Notes: generated by a model not told the origin, from the letters alone. A stretch of 64,000 nucleotides of DNA from Bin125 sp026705025 (GCA_026705025.1 JAPPBN010000046.1:1-64000), one strand, 5' to 3'; shown: positions 44,265 to 53,573, counted from the stretch's first letter. Numbers and translations are program-made.

Positions 44265-44963
44265 TTAGCCGGCGGCCTGGGCGTAGATCTGGGGTGGGAT
44301 CTCCGGGTTCTGGCTGTCGGGATCGGTGAGTTGGTCGAGGAATAGGAGAATTTGTTGCTCGGATTGTCCCTTGAGGTGGGGGAAATGTTCGACGGCTTCG
44401 GCGATCAGGGCGTGGATGTCGGGTGATGGTGCGGTTTCTGCGGGAATTTTTTCTTCGGAGGGCTGAGATTCGACGATCTCCTGCTCTGGACTGGAGATCG
44501 TGGAATTGGAGGGTTCAATTTGTGCTGATTTGGTGATGGTTTCTGCCAGTTTTTGCGGCTCTTCGTCGAACAGATCGGGTTGGTCGGGGCGCTGGGCGGC
44601 TCGGCGGTGGACATCGTGGGCGGTGCGGCGGATTTCTCGGGCGAGGTGGTTGAGCTGGGTCTCCTGGGCGTCGCGGGCGCGGAGATAGTCGACCGGGGTG
44701 AGGCGGCTGGCATTGTCGGCGACGTAGTCGCGCTTGATGGCGAGGGTGAGGCGGATCTGGAGCAAATGGAGCGACTCGAGCAGGAGGTCGTCGGCCGAGG
44801 CGGCTGCGATGGTGGCCCAGTGGGTCTGGGCGAGCTTGAGATCGGCGCGGACGGTGGCGACGGAGATGTTGAGCTTCTCGGCGATCTGGCGCAAGGTGTG
44901 TCCTTGCTGGCGGAGGTGGTGGGCGCGCATGATGCGTCGGCGGCGTTTGGGCGGGATGAACAT
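44265..44963 (-). CDS. Helix-turn-helix protein flanked by REP-like palindromes
   Basis: 232-aa protein with one N-terminal HTH (residues 12-47: HHLRQQGHTLRQIAEKLNISVATVRADL), preceded by a very basic MFIPPKRRRR. The middle (60-120) is helical and leucine-rich; the C-terminal half is acidic and low-complexity with many Ser/Glu/Pro. The HTH is like those of resolvases, transposases and small terminase subunits. No catalytic domain is visible. AAAGG lies 9 nt before ATG. Composition differs from the housekeeping neighbours, and the gene sits alone between palindromes, which suggests a domesticated or selfish element part, or a local regulator. Confidence 0.75.
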   Translation of the reverse strand: MFIPPKRRRRIMRAHHLRQQGHTLRQIAEKLNISVATVRADLKLAQTHWATIAAASADDLLLESLHLLQIRLTLAIKRDYVADNASRLTPVDYLRARDAQETQLNHLAREIRRTAHDVHRRAAQRPDQPDLFDEEPQKLAETITKSAQIEPSNSTISSPEQEIVESQPSEEKIPAETAPSPDIHALIAEAVEHFPHLKGQSEQQILLFLDQLTDPDSQNPEIPPQIYAQAAG

Positions 44964-44971
44964 GATCGGGG

Positions 44972-45016
44972 CCTTTCGCGGTACGGAACGGACGTTCTGT
45001 TAACTGTAGCGAAAGG
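44972..45016. promoter_or_regulatory. Inverted repeat upstream of the HTH gene
   Basis: CCTTTCGC (44972-44979) and GCGAAAGG (45009-45016) form a perfect 8-bp dyad with a 29-nt spacer just before the minus-strand start at 44963. It could be an autoregulatory site of the HTH protein. Confidence 0.4.
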
Positions 45017-45050
45017 ATGTTCGGTGTTGGTGTGTTGTGGGTGACGGAGG

Positions 45051-45085
45051 GGCCCTCACCCCAACCCTCTCCCAGAGGGAGAGGG
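45051..45085. repeat. REP-like palindrome, copy D
   Basis: The CCCTCTCCC-AGA-GGGAGAGGG hairpin (45065-45085) preceded by GGCCCTCACCCCAA. The first 17 bases are identical to the start of copy C. The same stem is found in copies A and B with loop CGA. Confidence 0.8.
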
Positions 45086-45137
45086 AGTCGGAACGAGAGG
45101 GGGACGGTGGGGCTGCGTGGGAGGATCGCGGTCTGGG

Positions 45138-45156
45138 CCCCGCATCAAGTGCGGGG
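45138..45156. repeat. Short palindrome CCCCGCA-TCAAG-TGCGGGG
   Basis: A 19-nt sequence identical to the inner part of copy C (44196-44214), here 19 nt before the end of proB. It may serve as a proB terminator. Together with copies C and D it brackets the HTH gene. Confidence 0.75.
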
Positions 45157-45174
45157 CATCGGAGAGGGGTCGGG

Positions 45175-46302
45175 TCAATCGGTTCTTGGGAGGAGGGCGA
45201 GATTGTTGCGGTGGACGACGGCGGAGCCGTAGCTGTAGCCGAGTGCTTCGGCGATCTCGGAGGATTTCTTGCCGCGGATCTTCATCGTTTCGGCGGAGGA
45301 ATAGTTGCTGATGCCGACGGCGACGGGGATGTCGTCGGCGTCGTACAGCTGGATGATGTCGCCGCGTTCGAACTGGCCGCGGACATTGGTGATTCCGGCC
45401 GGCAGCAGGCTGCGGCCCTGCCGGGTCAGTGCGGTCACCGCGCCCTGGTCGAGGTCGATGCCTTCGCCGTTGTGGAGACCGGCGAGCAGCCAGCGTTCGC
45501 GGCTGTCGCGGATCGTGGTGTCGGCGGGGACGAGCGTGCCCAGGCGTTCTCCGCCCGCGATCCGGCTGATCACGTTGGGCTCGTGTCCGGAAGCGATCAC
45601 CACTTCGGTTCCGCCCGCGGACGCGCGGCGCGCGGCCTCCAGCTTGGCCCGCATGCCGCCCCGGCTGCGTTCGTCGACGTCGCCGGCCGCTTGCATCATC
45701 GAGCCGGGATTGTGCAGAACGGGAATCAGCTTCGCCTCCTCGTGCGAACGCGGGTCGTGATCGTAGACGCCGTCGACGTCGCTGAGCAGGATCAGCAGGT
45801 CGGCGTCGATCAGGTTGGCGATCAGCGCCGACAGGGCGTCGTTCTCGCCGAAGGCGCCGCCGCGGAGCTCCTCGTCGGCGACGACGTCGTTCTCGTTGAT
45901 GATCGGCACGACGCCGTACTGGAGCAGGCGGAGCAGCGTGTTGCGCACGTTGAGGTACCCGCGGCGCTCGGTCACATCGCCGCGCGTGATCAGCGCCTGG
46001 GCGGCGGTCAGGCTGTAGCGCTGGAGCAACGAGTCATAACGCTGCACGAGCTGAGCCTGTCCGATCGCGGCCAGGGCCTGGCGGGCGCCGACCGAGGAAC
46101 GGGTCTTGCTGACGCCGACCCGGGCGCGTCCGGCGGTCACCGCGCCGGAGGTGACGACCGCGACCTGGGCGCCCTCGAGGCGCAGTTCCGCGACCTGCCG
46201 GACGACTGCTTCGAGCACTCCGGGGTCGAGGCGGTCGCTGCCGGAGGTGAGCAGGTTGGTACCGAGCTTGCAGATGATGCGGCGAGGTTGGCTGTCGGTC
46301 AT
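45175..46302 (-). CDS. proB: Glutamate 5-kinase
   Basis: 375-aa first enzyme of proline synthesis; phosphorylates glutamate. The kinase domain begins ICKLGTNLL and contains VTSGAVTAGRARVG, the AFGENDALSALIANLIDADLLILLSDVDGVY core with substrate residues and DERSRGGMRAKLEAARRA. A C-terminal PUA domain (about 285-370; RSLLPAGITNVRG to SAETMKIRGKKSSEI) is present as in bacterial enzymes. The frame runs further upstream; ATG 46302 gives MTDSQPRR. proA is not adjacent in the window. Feedback inhibition by proline is family knowledge, not visible here. Confidence 0.95.
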   Translation of the reverse strand: MTDSQPRRIICKLGTNLLTSGSDRLDPGVLEAVVRQVAELRLEGAQVAVVTSGAVTAGRARVGVSKTRSSVGARQALAAIGQAQLVQRYDSLLQRYSLTAAQALITRGDVTERRGYLNVRNTLLRLLQYGVVPIINENDVVADEELRGGAFGENDALSALIANLIDADLLILLSDVDGVYDHDPRSHEEAKLIPVLHNPGSMMQAAGDVDERSRGGMRAKLEAARRASAGGTEVVIASGHEPNVISRIAGGERLGTLVPADTTIRDSRERWLLAGLHNGEGIDLDQGAVTALTRQGRSLLPAGITNVRGQFERGDIIQLYDADDIPVAVGISNYSSAETMKIRGKKSSEIAEALGYSYGSAVVHRNNLALLPRTD

Positions 46303-46343
46303 CGAATCACCGCCAGCCGGCCCCGTTGGCTCCGTCTTGGGCT

Positions 46344-46349
46344 GATAAT
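46344..46349 (+). promoter_or_regulatory. Candidate -10 box of a leaderless promoter
   Basis: GATAAT lies 6 nt upstream of ATG 46356, with TTGGCT at 46326-46331 as a poorly spaced -35 candidate. There is no ribosome site between the box and the start, pointing to a leaderless mRNA. Confidence 0.45.
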
Positions 46350-46355
46350 GGCGAC

Positions 46356-47483
46356 ATGCGATGGTCGCCACAGATGGATCTCGAGGCGCTGCGCGAGCGC
46401 GGGTTGCGCTGGCGTCGCTGGTTGGTGCTGCATCTCGGCTGGTGGCGGACCGATCTGCAGCTGCTGGCCAAACGGTCGGTCTCCGAGTTCCTCGACGACC
46501 ACTGCGCCCAACTCGCGGCGTCGATGTCGTACTACGTGTTCTTCTCGCTGTTCCCGCTGGCGATCCTGGTGGTCTCGATCGCCGGGGTGCTGCTGACCGA
46601 TGACAGTTTGCGCGAGGAGGTCGTGGACGGGTTGTTCGAGCTGCTGCCGTTGCAGTCGGGGGCGGGCAAGGAGGATCTGGAGCAGTTGATCGAGCCGATC
46701 GCCGACGGCCGGTCGGCGGTCGGCGTGATATCCGTGCTCGGTCTGATCTGGGCGGCGACGGGGATGATGTCGGCGCTGCGCTTCAGCCTCGACTCGGCCT
46801 GGGACCTGGAGTTCCGCCGGCCGTTCGTGCGCGGCAAGCTGGTCGACCTGGGGCTGGTCCTGGGCGTGGGCGGGTTGCTGACGATCTCGATCGGCGCGAC
46901 GGCGGTGCTGCAGGTCGGCACCGATGTGTCGGACTCGGTGTCGGACTCGCTGGGTCCGTTCGGCGCTGAGGCGACAGGATTCTTCCGCCTGGTCACGGTG
47001 CTGCTGCCGTTCCTGCTGACCTGGACGACGTTCACGATCATCTACAAGGTCGTGCCCAGCGTCACGACGCGGGTGCGCGATGTGGTCGCCGGGGCGCTGG
47101 TCGGCGCGCTGCTGTTCGAGGCGCTGAAGCACGGATTCGCCTTCTACCTGCGCAACTTCTCCAACTATGACGCGGTGTACGGATCGCTGGGCGCAGCGAT
47201 TGCCCTGCTCTTCTTCGTCTATCTCGCTGCCTGTGTGCTGCTGTTCGGCGCGGAGATCGCGGCGGAGTGGCCGCGAGTGATGTACGGCCACTACGACGAT
47301 GAGGACGACGAAGCAGAGGAAGAAACCGGGCCGACGACGCTGCGCGAACGGGTGCGTCAGGCGGCGGCCCGGCAGTTGGTCCACGATCAACCGATTCCGA
47401 CGAACGCTCCGGACGAAGGCGCGCGAACCGCGCGCCAGGAGCGGCGATCGGCGGAGCGCAGCCAGCGGCTCGGCGACGAGTGA
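46356..47483 (+). CDS. YihY/BrkB family membrane protein
   Basis: 375-aa inner membrane protein of the YihY (virulence factor BrkB) family. Six membrane helices follow an N-terminal LAASMSYYVFFSLFPLAILVVSI segment that is diagnostic. Later GLIWAATGMMSALRFSLDSAWDLEFRRPFVRGK, ALLFEALKHGFAFYLRNFSNYDAVYGSLGAAIALLFFVYLAACVLLFGAEIAAEW is also typical. The C-terminal 70 residues are acidic then basic. Function in bacteria is uncertain; earlier names such as ribonuclease BN were wrong. It diverges from proB and is convergent with ileS, 7 nt apart. Confidence 0.9.
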   Translation: MRWSPQMDLEALRERGLRWRRWLVLHLGWWRTDLQLLAKRSVSEFLDDHCAQLAASMSYYVFFSLFPLAILVVSIAGVLLTDDSLREEVVDGLFELLPLQSGAGKEDLEQLIEPIADGRSAVGVISVLGLIWAATGMMSALRFSLDSAWDLEFRRPFVRGKLVDLGLVLGVGGLLTISIGATAVLQVGTDVSDSVSDSLGPFGAEATGFFRLVTVLLPFLLTWTTFTIIYKVVPSVTTRVRDVVAGALVGALLFEALKHGFAFYLRNFSNYDAVYGSLGAAIALLFFVYLAACVLLFGAEIAAEWPRVMYGHYDDEDDEAEEETGPTTLRERVRQAAARQLVHDQPIPTNAPDEGARTARQERRSAERSQRLGDE

Positions 47484-47490
47484 CGGCCGG

Positions 47491-50400
47491 TCAGGCGCGG
47501 TCGAGCGCGAGGGTGATAGCTGCCCCATCGATGTCCGCTTCGGTGTGGTGTTCCCCGAGTTGCATGTCTGCGCCGTCGACGGAGATGCTGGTGGCGAGCG
47601 TCTCGGCGGCAATCAGTGATTCAAACTCTGACACAGCAGAGGCGAGCTGGTGATCGTCGGACGACAATTGCAGGGAGATTCGGTCGTCGGGGTCGAGTCC
47701 CGAGTCGCGGCGCAGGCCCTGGATCCGGTTGATCACCTCGCGCGCCATGCCCTCGGCGATCAGTTCGGCGGTCAGTTCGGTCGTGAGCTGCACGGCGCAG
47801 CGATCGTCCTCGGCCGAAGCGGCGCTCGCCGCGGCGTCGGTGTCGACCTCGATCAGCAGGTCGCCGGCCTGCAGTTCGATGCCTTCGATCTCAATCGCCT
47901 GTCCCGATTCAGCGGCCTGCGCGATCTGCGAGGCCAGTTCGGGCGACAGGTCGCCCAACGCGGAGCGCAGGGCCGGCAGTTTCGGCCCGAGACGCGGTCC
48001 GAGAACTCGGAGGTTGGGCTTGATCGTGTAGCGGCGCGAGTCAGCTGCGGCGTCGGCGAGGGTGACGGACTTGACGTTGAGTTCCTCAGCGATCGTGGCG
48101 CGATGCCGCTGAACCGCTTTGGCGTCCTGCTCCGAACGGACGGCGACGCTGACGGCCGGCAGGGGCTGGCGCACCTTGATCCCGGCTCCGCTGCGGGCCG
48201 AGCGTCCCAGTGAGGCGACGCGCTGCACGAGTTGCATCTCGTGGTTGAGGGCCTCGTCGATCAACGAAGCATCGGCGACCGGCCAGTTGGCGAGATGGAC
48301 CGACTCGGCGGCGTCGGCGTCGGTCTCGGCGGCCAGGTTGCGCCAGATGTCTTCGGCTAGGTAGGGCGTCATCGGGGCGAGCAATCGGGCCAGCGTGGTG
48401 AGCACGGTGTGCAGTGTCTGGTAGGCGCTGCGCTTGGCGTCGAGGTCCGCGGCTGCGCCGCCTCGGGCGGACGACCAGAATCGGCGCCGGCTGCGGCGGA
48501 CGTACCAGTTGGAGAGGGAGTCGACGAAGCCGTCGATCTCGCGGGCGGCGGTGGTCGGGTCGTAGTCGTCCAGCGCTTCGGTCACGCGGGCGATCAGGGC
48601 GTGTAGCTCGCTGATGATCCAGCGGTCCAGCTCGACCGTCGGCGGGGCCGGATCGGGATTAGGATGCCAGCCGTCGATGTTGGCGTAGGTGACGAAGAAG
48701 GAGTAGGTGTTCCAAAAGGTATGCAGGAATCGGCGCTGGGCCTCGGTGACCAGTCGTGGCGAGAATCGGCGCGGATTGCCGGCCGGCGAGGCGACGTAGC
48801 AATACCAGCGCAGGGCGTCGGCGCCGCTCTGGTCGAGCACGGTCCAGGGATCGACGACGTTGCCCTTGGACTTGGACATCTTCTCGCCGGCTTCGTCGAG
48901 GATGTGTCCCAGTGAGATCACGTGGCGGAAGGAAATCGGTTCGGGCACGGCCTCGGCGCGGTGGAGCATCGCAGCTTCGGCATGGAGCGAGTAGAACCAG
49001 CCGCGCGTCTGGTCGACGGCTTCGCAGATGAAGTCGGCAGGGAAGCGCTCGTCGAAGCGATCCTGGTTCTCGAACGGATAGTGCCACTGCGCGTAAGGCA
49101 TCGCGCCGGAGTCGAACCATGCGTCCGCGACCTCAGGGCAGCGCCGAGCGGCGCCGTCGCAATGGTCGCAGCCGATCTCGATCTCGTCGACGAAGGGCCG
49201 GTGCGGATCGGTGAGGTCCGGCTCGACGCCGCTGAACGCTTTGGCCCGCTCTCGGAGTTCGTCGAAGGAGCCGACGCAGCACACGTAGTTGCATTCGTCG
49301 CAGCGCCAGAACGGGAGCGGCGTACCCCAGTAGCGCTCGCGGCTGACGGCCCAGTCGACGTTGTTGGCCAGCCAGTCGCCGTAGCGTCCGGTGCCTGTGT
49401 GCTCGGGGTGCCAGTTGATGAGCTCGGCGTTGGAGCTGGTGAGTGAATCCTTGGCCTGCGATGTGGCGATGTACCAGCTCGGCTTGGCGTAGTAGAGCAG
49501 CGGCGTATCGCAGCGCCAGCAGTAAGGATACGTGTGCTCGTAGACATCTTTGCGCAGCAGGAGGCCGCGCGAGTCGAGGTCGTCCATGATGATCGAGTCT
49601 GCGTCCTTGACCCACTTGCCGACGAAGGCCGGTGCGCCTTCGGCCTCGGGATCTCCGACGATGCGGCCGCTGAGATCGACGGGTTGGCGGAAGAGCAATC
49701 CGACCTCTCGGCCGAGGAGGTAGTCGTCCTCGCCGAAGGCGGGCGCGATGTGGACGATGCCGGTACCGCTGTCCATCTCGACGAAGCCGGCCGCCGCCAC
49801 CTTGCGCAGCGGCAGCGGTCCCTCGTCCTCGTGACATTCAATGAGGCGCGCGCCATCGAAGCGGTAGGTCGGCACGCCCCAGTGGTCAGGATCGTAGAGG
49901 CCGTCGTAGGTGACGTTGACCAACTCGGAACCTGGCACCGTGGCGACGATCGACTGGTTCTCGATCACACCCTCGAGCGATGCGCCGACGAGTTGTTCGG
50001 CCAGGATCAGGCGCTCATCGGCGGAGATCCGGACGACGGCGTAGGTCTCGTCGGCGTTGAGCGCCAGTCCCGAGTTGGCCGGCAGCGTCCAGGGTGTAGT
50101 GGTCCAGGCGAGGAAGTCGGTGGCTCCGTCCCAGCGAAGTCGCTCGGGGAGGGAGTCGTTGTGGGCGCGGAAGCGGACGGTGACGGCCTGATCGCGGACG
50201 CCGTCCTGCATGCCCTGCGAGAGTTCGTGGCTGGAGAGGGAGGATTCGCAGCGCGGACAGTGGGGCGTGGTGCGGCGGGCTTCGTAGATCAATCCGGCGT
50301 CCCACAATGTCTTGAAGATCCACCAGCAGGACTCGACATACTCGGGCGTGTAGGTGCGGTAGGCGTCGGACATGTCGATCCAGAACGCGACACGCTCGGT

Positions 50401-50883
50401 CATGTCCTCCCACTGTTGGACGTACTCCATCACCGATTCGCGGCAGTGGCGATTGAACTCGGCGATGCCGTACTCCTCGATCGCCGGTTTGCTGTCGAGG
50501 CCGAGCATCTTCTCGACTTCGATCTCGACCGGCAGGCCGTGGGTGTCCCAGCCGCCCTTGCGCGGGACGCGCTTGCCGCGCATGGTCTGGTAGCGGGGGA
50601 AGAGGTCCTTGAACACGCGCGAGAGCACGTGGTGGACGCCGGGGGTGCCGTTGGCGGTCGGCGGGCCTTCGTAGAAGGAGTAGACGTCGTCCTCGGGCCG
50701 TTCTTCGACCGAGCGGCGGAAGATATCGCGGTCGCGCCAGAACTCGCGGATGCGCCGCTCGAGCTCGAGATGGGGCATCAGCGACCCGACGGGTCGGAAT
50801 GGTTGGTCGCTGGCGGTTGGGGTCGACGAATCGGGTTCGGAGCCTGCGGCTTCGGTAGCGGACTGGTTAGCTGTTTGAGCCAT
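47491..50883 (-). CDS. ileS: Isoleucyl-tRNA synthetase
   Basis: 1130-aa class Ia synthetase that charges tRNA-Ile and edits misactivated valine. The nucleotide-binding HIGH-like motif is GPPTANGTPGVHHVLSR near residue 70, the KMSKS motif is intact in AGEKMSKSKGNVVDPW, and the editing domain region with GWDTHGLPVEIEVEK and TTPWTLPANSGLALN is present. The last 250 residues include an anticodon-binding domain and a C-terminal extension of the eukaryote-like long type. The open frame runs on to 50982; ATG 50883 begins a plausible N-terminus. It overlaps the end of a 106-aa gene by 17 nt. Confidence 0.97.
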   Translation of the reverse strand: MAQTANQSATEAAGSEPDSSTPTASDQPFRPVGSLMPHLELERRIREFWRDRDIFRRSVEERPEDDVYSFYEGPPTANGTPGVHHVLSRVFKDLFPRYQTMRGKRVPRKGGWDTHGLPVEIEVEKMLGLDSKPAIEEYGIAEFNRHCRESVMEYVQQWEDMTERVAFWIDMSDAYRTYTPEYVESCWWIFKTLWDAGLIYEARRTTPHCPRCESSLSSHELSQGMQDGVRDQAVTVRFRAHNDSLPERLRWDGATDFLAWTTTPWTLPANSGLALNADETYAVVRISADERLILAEQLVGASLEGVIENQSIVATVPGSELVNVTYDGLYDPDHWGVPTYRFDGARLIECHEDEGPLPLRKVAAAGFVEMDSGTGIVHIAPAFGEDDYLLGREVGLLFRQPVDLSGRIVGDPEAEGAPAFVGKWVKDADSIIMDDLDSRGLLLRKDVYEHTYPYCWRCDTPLLYYAKPSWYIATSQAKDSLTSSNAELINWHPEHTGTGRYGDWLANNVDWAVSRERYWGTPLPFWRCDECNYVCCVGSFDELRERAKAFSGVEPDLTDPHRPFVDEIEIGCDHCDGAARRCPEVADAWFDSGAMPYAQWHYPFENQDRFDERFPADFICEAVDQTRGWFYSLHAEAAMLHRAEAVPEPISFRHVISLGHILDEAGEKMSKSKGNVVDPWTVLDQSGADALRWYCYVASPAGNPRRFSPRLVTEAQRRFLHTFWNTYSFFVTYANIDGWHPNPDPAPPTVELDRWIISELHALIARVTEALDDYDPTTAAREIDGFVDSLSNWYVRRSRRRFWSSARGGAAADLDAKRSAYQTLHTVLTTLARLLAPMTPYLAEDIWRNLAAETDADAAESVHLANWPVADASLIDEALNHEMQLVQRVASLGRSARSGAGIKVRQPLPAVSVAVRSEQDAKAVQRHRATIAEELNVKSVTLADAAADSRRYTIKPNLRVLGPRLGPKLPALRSALGDLSPELASQIAQAAESGQAIEIEGIELQAGDLLIEVDTDAAASAASAEDDRCAVQLTTELTAELIAEGMAREVINRIQGLRRDSGLDPDDRISLQLSSDDHQLASAVSEFESLIAAETLATSISVDGADMQLGEHHTEADIDGAAITLALDRA

Positions 50884-51187
50884 CGTCGGATGAATCCTCG
50901 GGGAATCGTTTCGCGATCTGCACACGGGCCAGTTGGGCGATGCGGTCGCGGGTTGGTTGGTCGAGCAGTTCGGCAGCTTCATCGAGCTGCCGGCTAATCC
51001 AGCCGCGGGCCTGTCGGGCGGAGGCTGCCTGGCCCTGGCGTCGGGACTGGTCGACCAGCGCCTGGGCGGCGCGTTCCGGATAGCGGGCCACGTTGTCGGC
51101 GACGTCGGCGTCGCTCGGCGGACGGGCGGTGGGCCGACCCTGGCCGCCCATCAGGCGCATCCAGCGTTGCGCCGTCGTGTCTGCCAT
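50867..51187 (-). CDS. Conserved small protein before ileS, unknown function
   Basis: 106-aa protein with an AAGAAGGA ribosome site 4 nt before ATG, overlapping the ileS start by 17 nt. The sequence is rich in Ala, Arg and Gln and looks mostly helical (DVADNVARYPERAAQALVDQSRRQGQAASARQARGWISRQLDEAAELLDQPTRDRIAQLARVQ, abridged here as a pattern), with no membrane segment. No family recognised. The overlap and tight spacing argue for a real co-translated gene rather than a shadow. It may only act as a translational lead-in for ileS. Confidence 0.65.
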   Translation of the reverse strand: MADTTAQRWMRLMGGQGRPTARPPSDADVADNVARYPERAAQALVDQSRRQGQAASARQARGWISRQLDEAAELLDQPTRDRIAQLARVQIAKRFPEDSSDDGSNS

Positions 51188-51215
51188 GTGGTCCTTCTTG
51201 GTGAACGGAGAATGT

Positions 51216-51689
51216 CTAGGAGCGTGTGCGTTCGAAGTCCGGGATCTCGACGCCCGGCTTGGGCGGGATCAGGCCGCGGCGCAGGTCCTGGTTGATGCCT
51301 TCGACCTGGCACGGGTGGATCCCCCAGCGCTGTTGAATCTCATCCATCTGGTAGCCGAGCGTCATAATCCGCTTGACGGTGGTGCAGAAGACGGGGCGAT
51401 CGCCGCGGGGCAGGAAGGGCACCTCGATCATGTCGCCGCACATGGCGCAGGCGGCGGGGTGCATCTGTCGCGGCGTGCGACCGCCGAACGATGCGGCGCC
51501 GCCGTAGCGGACGTAGCCGGCTTCGGCCTCGGGCGAGGTGCGGATCGACTTGCGCACCGAGCGGCACTCGGGGCAGCGGACCGGATCATTCTGCAGTCCC
51601 TTGGACTGGTAGAACTCCTGCTCGCCGGAGGTGAAGACGAACTCGCGTCCGCAGTCGCGGCATACGATCAAGCGATCCTGCAAGGCCAT
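51216..51689 (-). CDS. Zinc-ribbon domain-containing protein
   Basis: 157-aa protein with two zinc-ribbon-like parts. The first has Cys10/Cys13 (IVCRDCGREF) and Cys39/Cys42 (RCPECR), the common zinc-ribbon layout. The second has CAMC at 81-84, and Cys102 in PVFC, a possible incomplete second knuckle lacking a fourth cysteine. The C-terminal part (GINQDLRRGLIPPKP) is hydrophilic. Such proteins occur widely in Chloroflexota and candidate phyla and are of unknown role. TTG at 51701 is an alternative start. It lies 28 nt before the small gene upstream of ileS. Confidence 0.8.
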   Translation of the reverse strand: MALQDRLIVCRDCGREFVFTSGEQEFYQSKGLQNDPVRCPECRSVRKSIRTSPEAEAGYVRYGGAASFGGRTPRQMHPAACAMCGDMIEVPFLPRGDRPVFCTTVKRIMTLGYQMDEIQQRWGIHPCQVEGINQDLRRGLIPPKPGVEIPDFERTRS

Positions 51690-51801
51690 GGTTTCTCGCA
51701 ACTGTTGTCGGTGACTGGGTGTATGTGAATCCGAGAGCGCCGAAGCAGCAGCGCCGGAACATGCTCAACTCTATCAGAGGCAGCGCGGCGCTCCCGAGCC
51801 G

Positions 51802-53433
51802 TCAGCGTCGGAATGCACGCGACAGCACAGACTCGACCCGGAGGATCAGCGCCTCCGCTTCTTCCTGTCTCATGATCAGACTGAGCACGAAGTAGACCAC
51901 GGCGCCTCCGCTGACACAGAGCAGCAGCGTGATCCAGGAGTCGCGGGCGATGTCGAGCCCGATCAGCACCTCGATCAGGAGCCAGACCAGTTGCGCCATG
52001 ATCACGGTCGCCACGATCGTTTTGGCCGTTGACCACCAGACAGCGCCGGAGAGCAACTGGCGACTCAACCGGCCATGGAGCAACAGCGTGAGCAGCAGAA
52101 ACTCGGCGATTGCCGAGATCGAGAGCGCCAGGGCCAACCCCTTGAGCTCCAGGGGCCCGACCAGCACGGCGCAGAGGATGATGTTGAGCAGCATTGAGGA
52201 AATCGCGAGCGCGACAGGGGTGCGCGTATCGCCCAGGACATAGAACCCGCGGGAGACGATCTCGATGGCGGCGTGGGCGAAGACCCCAATCGAGTAGAAC
52301 AGCAACGCGTCGCTGACCAGCTCGGTCGCGACGGCGTCGAAAGCTCCGTGCTCGAGCAGGGTGGCGACGATTGAGTCGCGTAGCAGGAACATGCCGACTG
52401 ACGCTGGAATGGCGAGGAACAGCGTGAAGCGAAGGGTTTGCGAGACCATCGCATTGACGGCGCTAGGCCCGGCGAGCGCGGCGCGCTCGGCCAGGCTGGG
52501 GAAGACTGCGGTGGCCAGCGACATGCCGAACAGGCCGACGGGAAACATCAAGAGCAACCAGGCGAAGTTGAGCGCGGAGATCGACGAATCGCCGACCAGT
52601 GAACCGAAGAAGGTGAGCACGATCAGGTTGATCTGGGCAGCGGCCAGCCCCAGCGTGCGAGGCGCCATCAGGCGCAGCACCTCGCGCGCCTCGAGGTCGC
52701 CCAGATTGAAATGCAGGCCGAGCCCGCCTCCGGATCGCCGCAGCGCAGTGGAGAGGGCCGGCAACTGGATCATCAGATGCAGCCCCGATCCGGCAACCAC
52801 GCCGATGACGAGGGCCTCGACGCCCAGCTGTTCCGGCAGCAGCAAGGCGCCGAGGATGATCGCGAGGTTGTAGAGCATCGGCGAGATCGCCGGCAAGAGG
52901 AAGTGGCGGCGGGCGTGCAGGATGCCGGTCAGCATGCCGCTGATGGAGAAGAGGATGGGCGAGAGGAGCAGCACGCGGGTGAGGAAGATGGCGTCTTCGG
53001 TAATCGAGTCCTGAATCCCGGAGTCTTCACCCAGTCCCGGCGCGAGGGCAGGAACGATCCACTCGGCAGCGAAGAAGACACCAATCGAGAGGGCGAGAGT
53101 GCCGATCAGCACCCAGTTCAGCACGATGCTGGCGAGTCGCCAGGCCGAGCGCTCGCCTCGGTGTTGCAGGACGCGGGCGTAGACGGGTATGAAGGCAGAG
53201 GCCAGCGTGGCGCCGGCCAACAGCTGAAAGACGAGATCAGGCAGCCGCATCGCGACCCAGAAGGCGTCGAGCTCGACCGACGTGCCGTACTGGTCGGCGA
53301 TCACGGCGGTGCGGGCGACGCCCAGCAGGCGAGAACCGAGGAACGAGACGCCGATCAGCAGCACCGCGCCGATAATGCCGCTACGGCTGCCGAAGAGTCG
53401 TCCACCAATCGATACCGGGGCGTTGAGGCTCAC
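51802..53433 (-). CDS. murJ: Lipid II flippase MurJ
   Basis: 543-aa MviN/MurJ family protein with about 14 membrane segments; it flips lipid II across the membrane for peptidoglycan synthesis. The N-terminus shows FLGSRLLGVARTAVIADQYGTSVELDAFWVAMRLPDLVFQLLAGATLASAFIPVY, in which the arginine-rich first loop and the RLP segment are typical of MurJ. Arginine near 39 and 48 and the conserved DAF residues fit. It diverges from rpsT, with about 140 nt between the starts. Confidence 0.93.
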   Translation of the reverse strand: MSLNAPVSIGGRLFGSRSGIIGAVLLIGVSFLGSRLLGVARTAVIADQYGTSVELDAFWVAMRLPDLVFQLLAGATLASAFIPVYARVLQHRGERSAWRLASIVLNWVLIGTLALSIGVFFAAEWIVPALAPGLGEDSGIQDSITEDAIFLTRVLLLSPILFSISGMLTGILHARRHFLLPAISPMLYNLAIILGALLLPEQLGVEALVIGVVAGSGLHLMIQLPALSTALRRSGGGLGLHFNLGDLEAREVLRLMAPRTLGLAAAQINLIVLTFFGSLVGDSSISALNFAWLLLMFPVGLFGMSLATAVFPSLAERAALAGPSAVNAMVSQTLRFTLFLAIPASVGMFLLRDSIVATLLEHGAFDAVATELVSDALLFYSIGVFAHAAIEIVSRGFYVLGDTRTPVALAISSMLLNIILCAVLVGPLELKGLALALSISAIAEFLLLTLLLHGRLSRQLLSGAVWWSTAKTIVATVIMAQLVWLLIEVLIGLDIARDSWITLLLCVSGGAVVYFVLSLIMRQEEAEALILRVESVLSRAFRR

Positions 53434-53518
53434 CCGCCCACTGTCGCAAACTGCGGCGGAAGATGCACGCCGGGCCAGATGACGTCGCGATGTTGGTCAT
53501 TCTTGGACCGAAGAACGG

Positions 53519-53546
53519 TAGACACTCGCGGATCGGCTGATACGAT
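53519..53546 (+). promoter_or_regulatory. Candidate sigma-70-type promoter of rpsT
   Basis: TAGACA (53519-53524) and TACGAT (53541-53546) are spaced by 16 nt. The expected transcription start is about 20 nt before the rpsT start at 53574, with the AAGAGGGGAAG ribosome site between them. Confidence 0.45.
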
Positions 53547-53573
53547 GAGGCGGACTCAGAAAGAGGGGAAGTT

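Noticed and set aside
45037..46596. 519-aa plus-strand frame opposite proB
   Set aside because: Antisense to an intact proB, with no recognisable motif or ribosome site.
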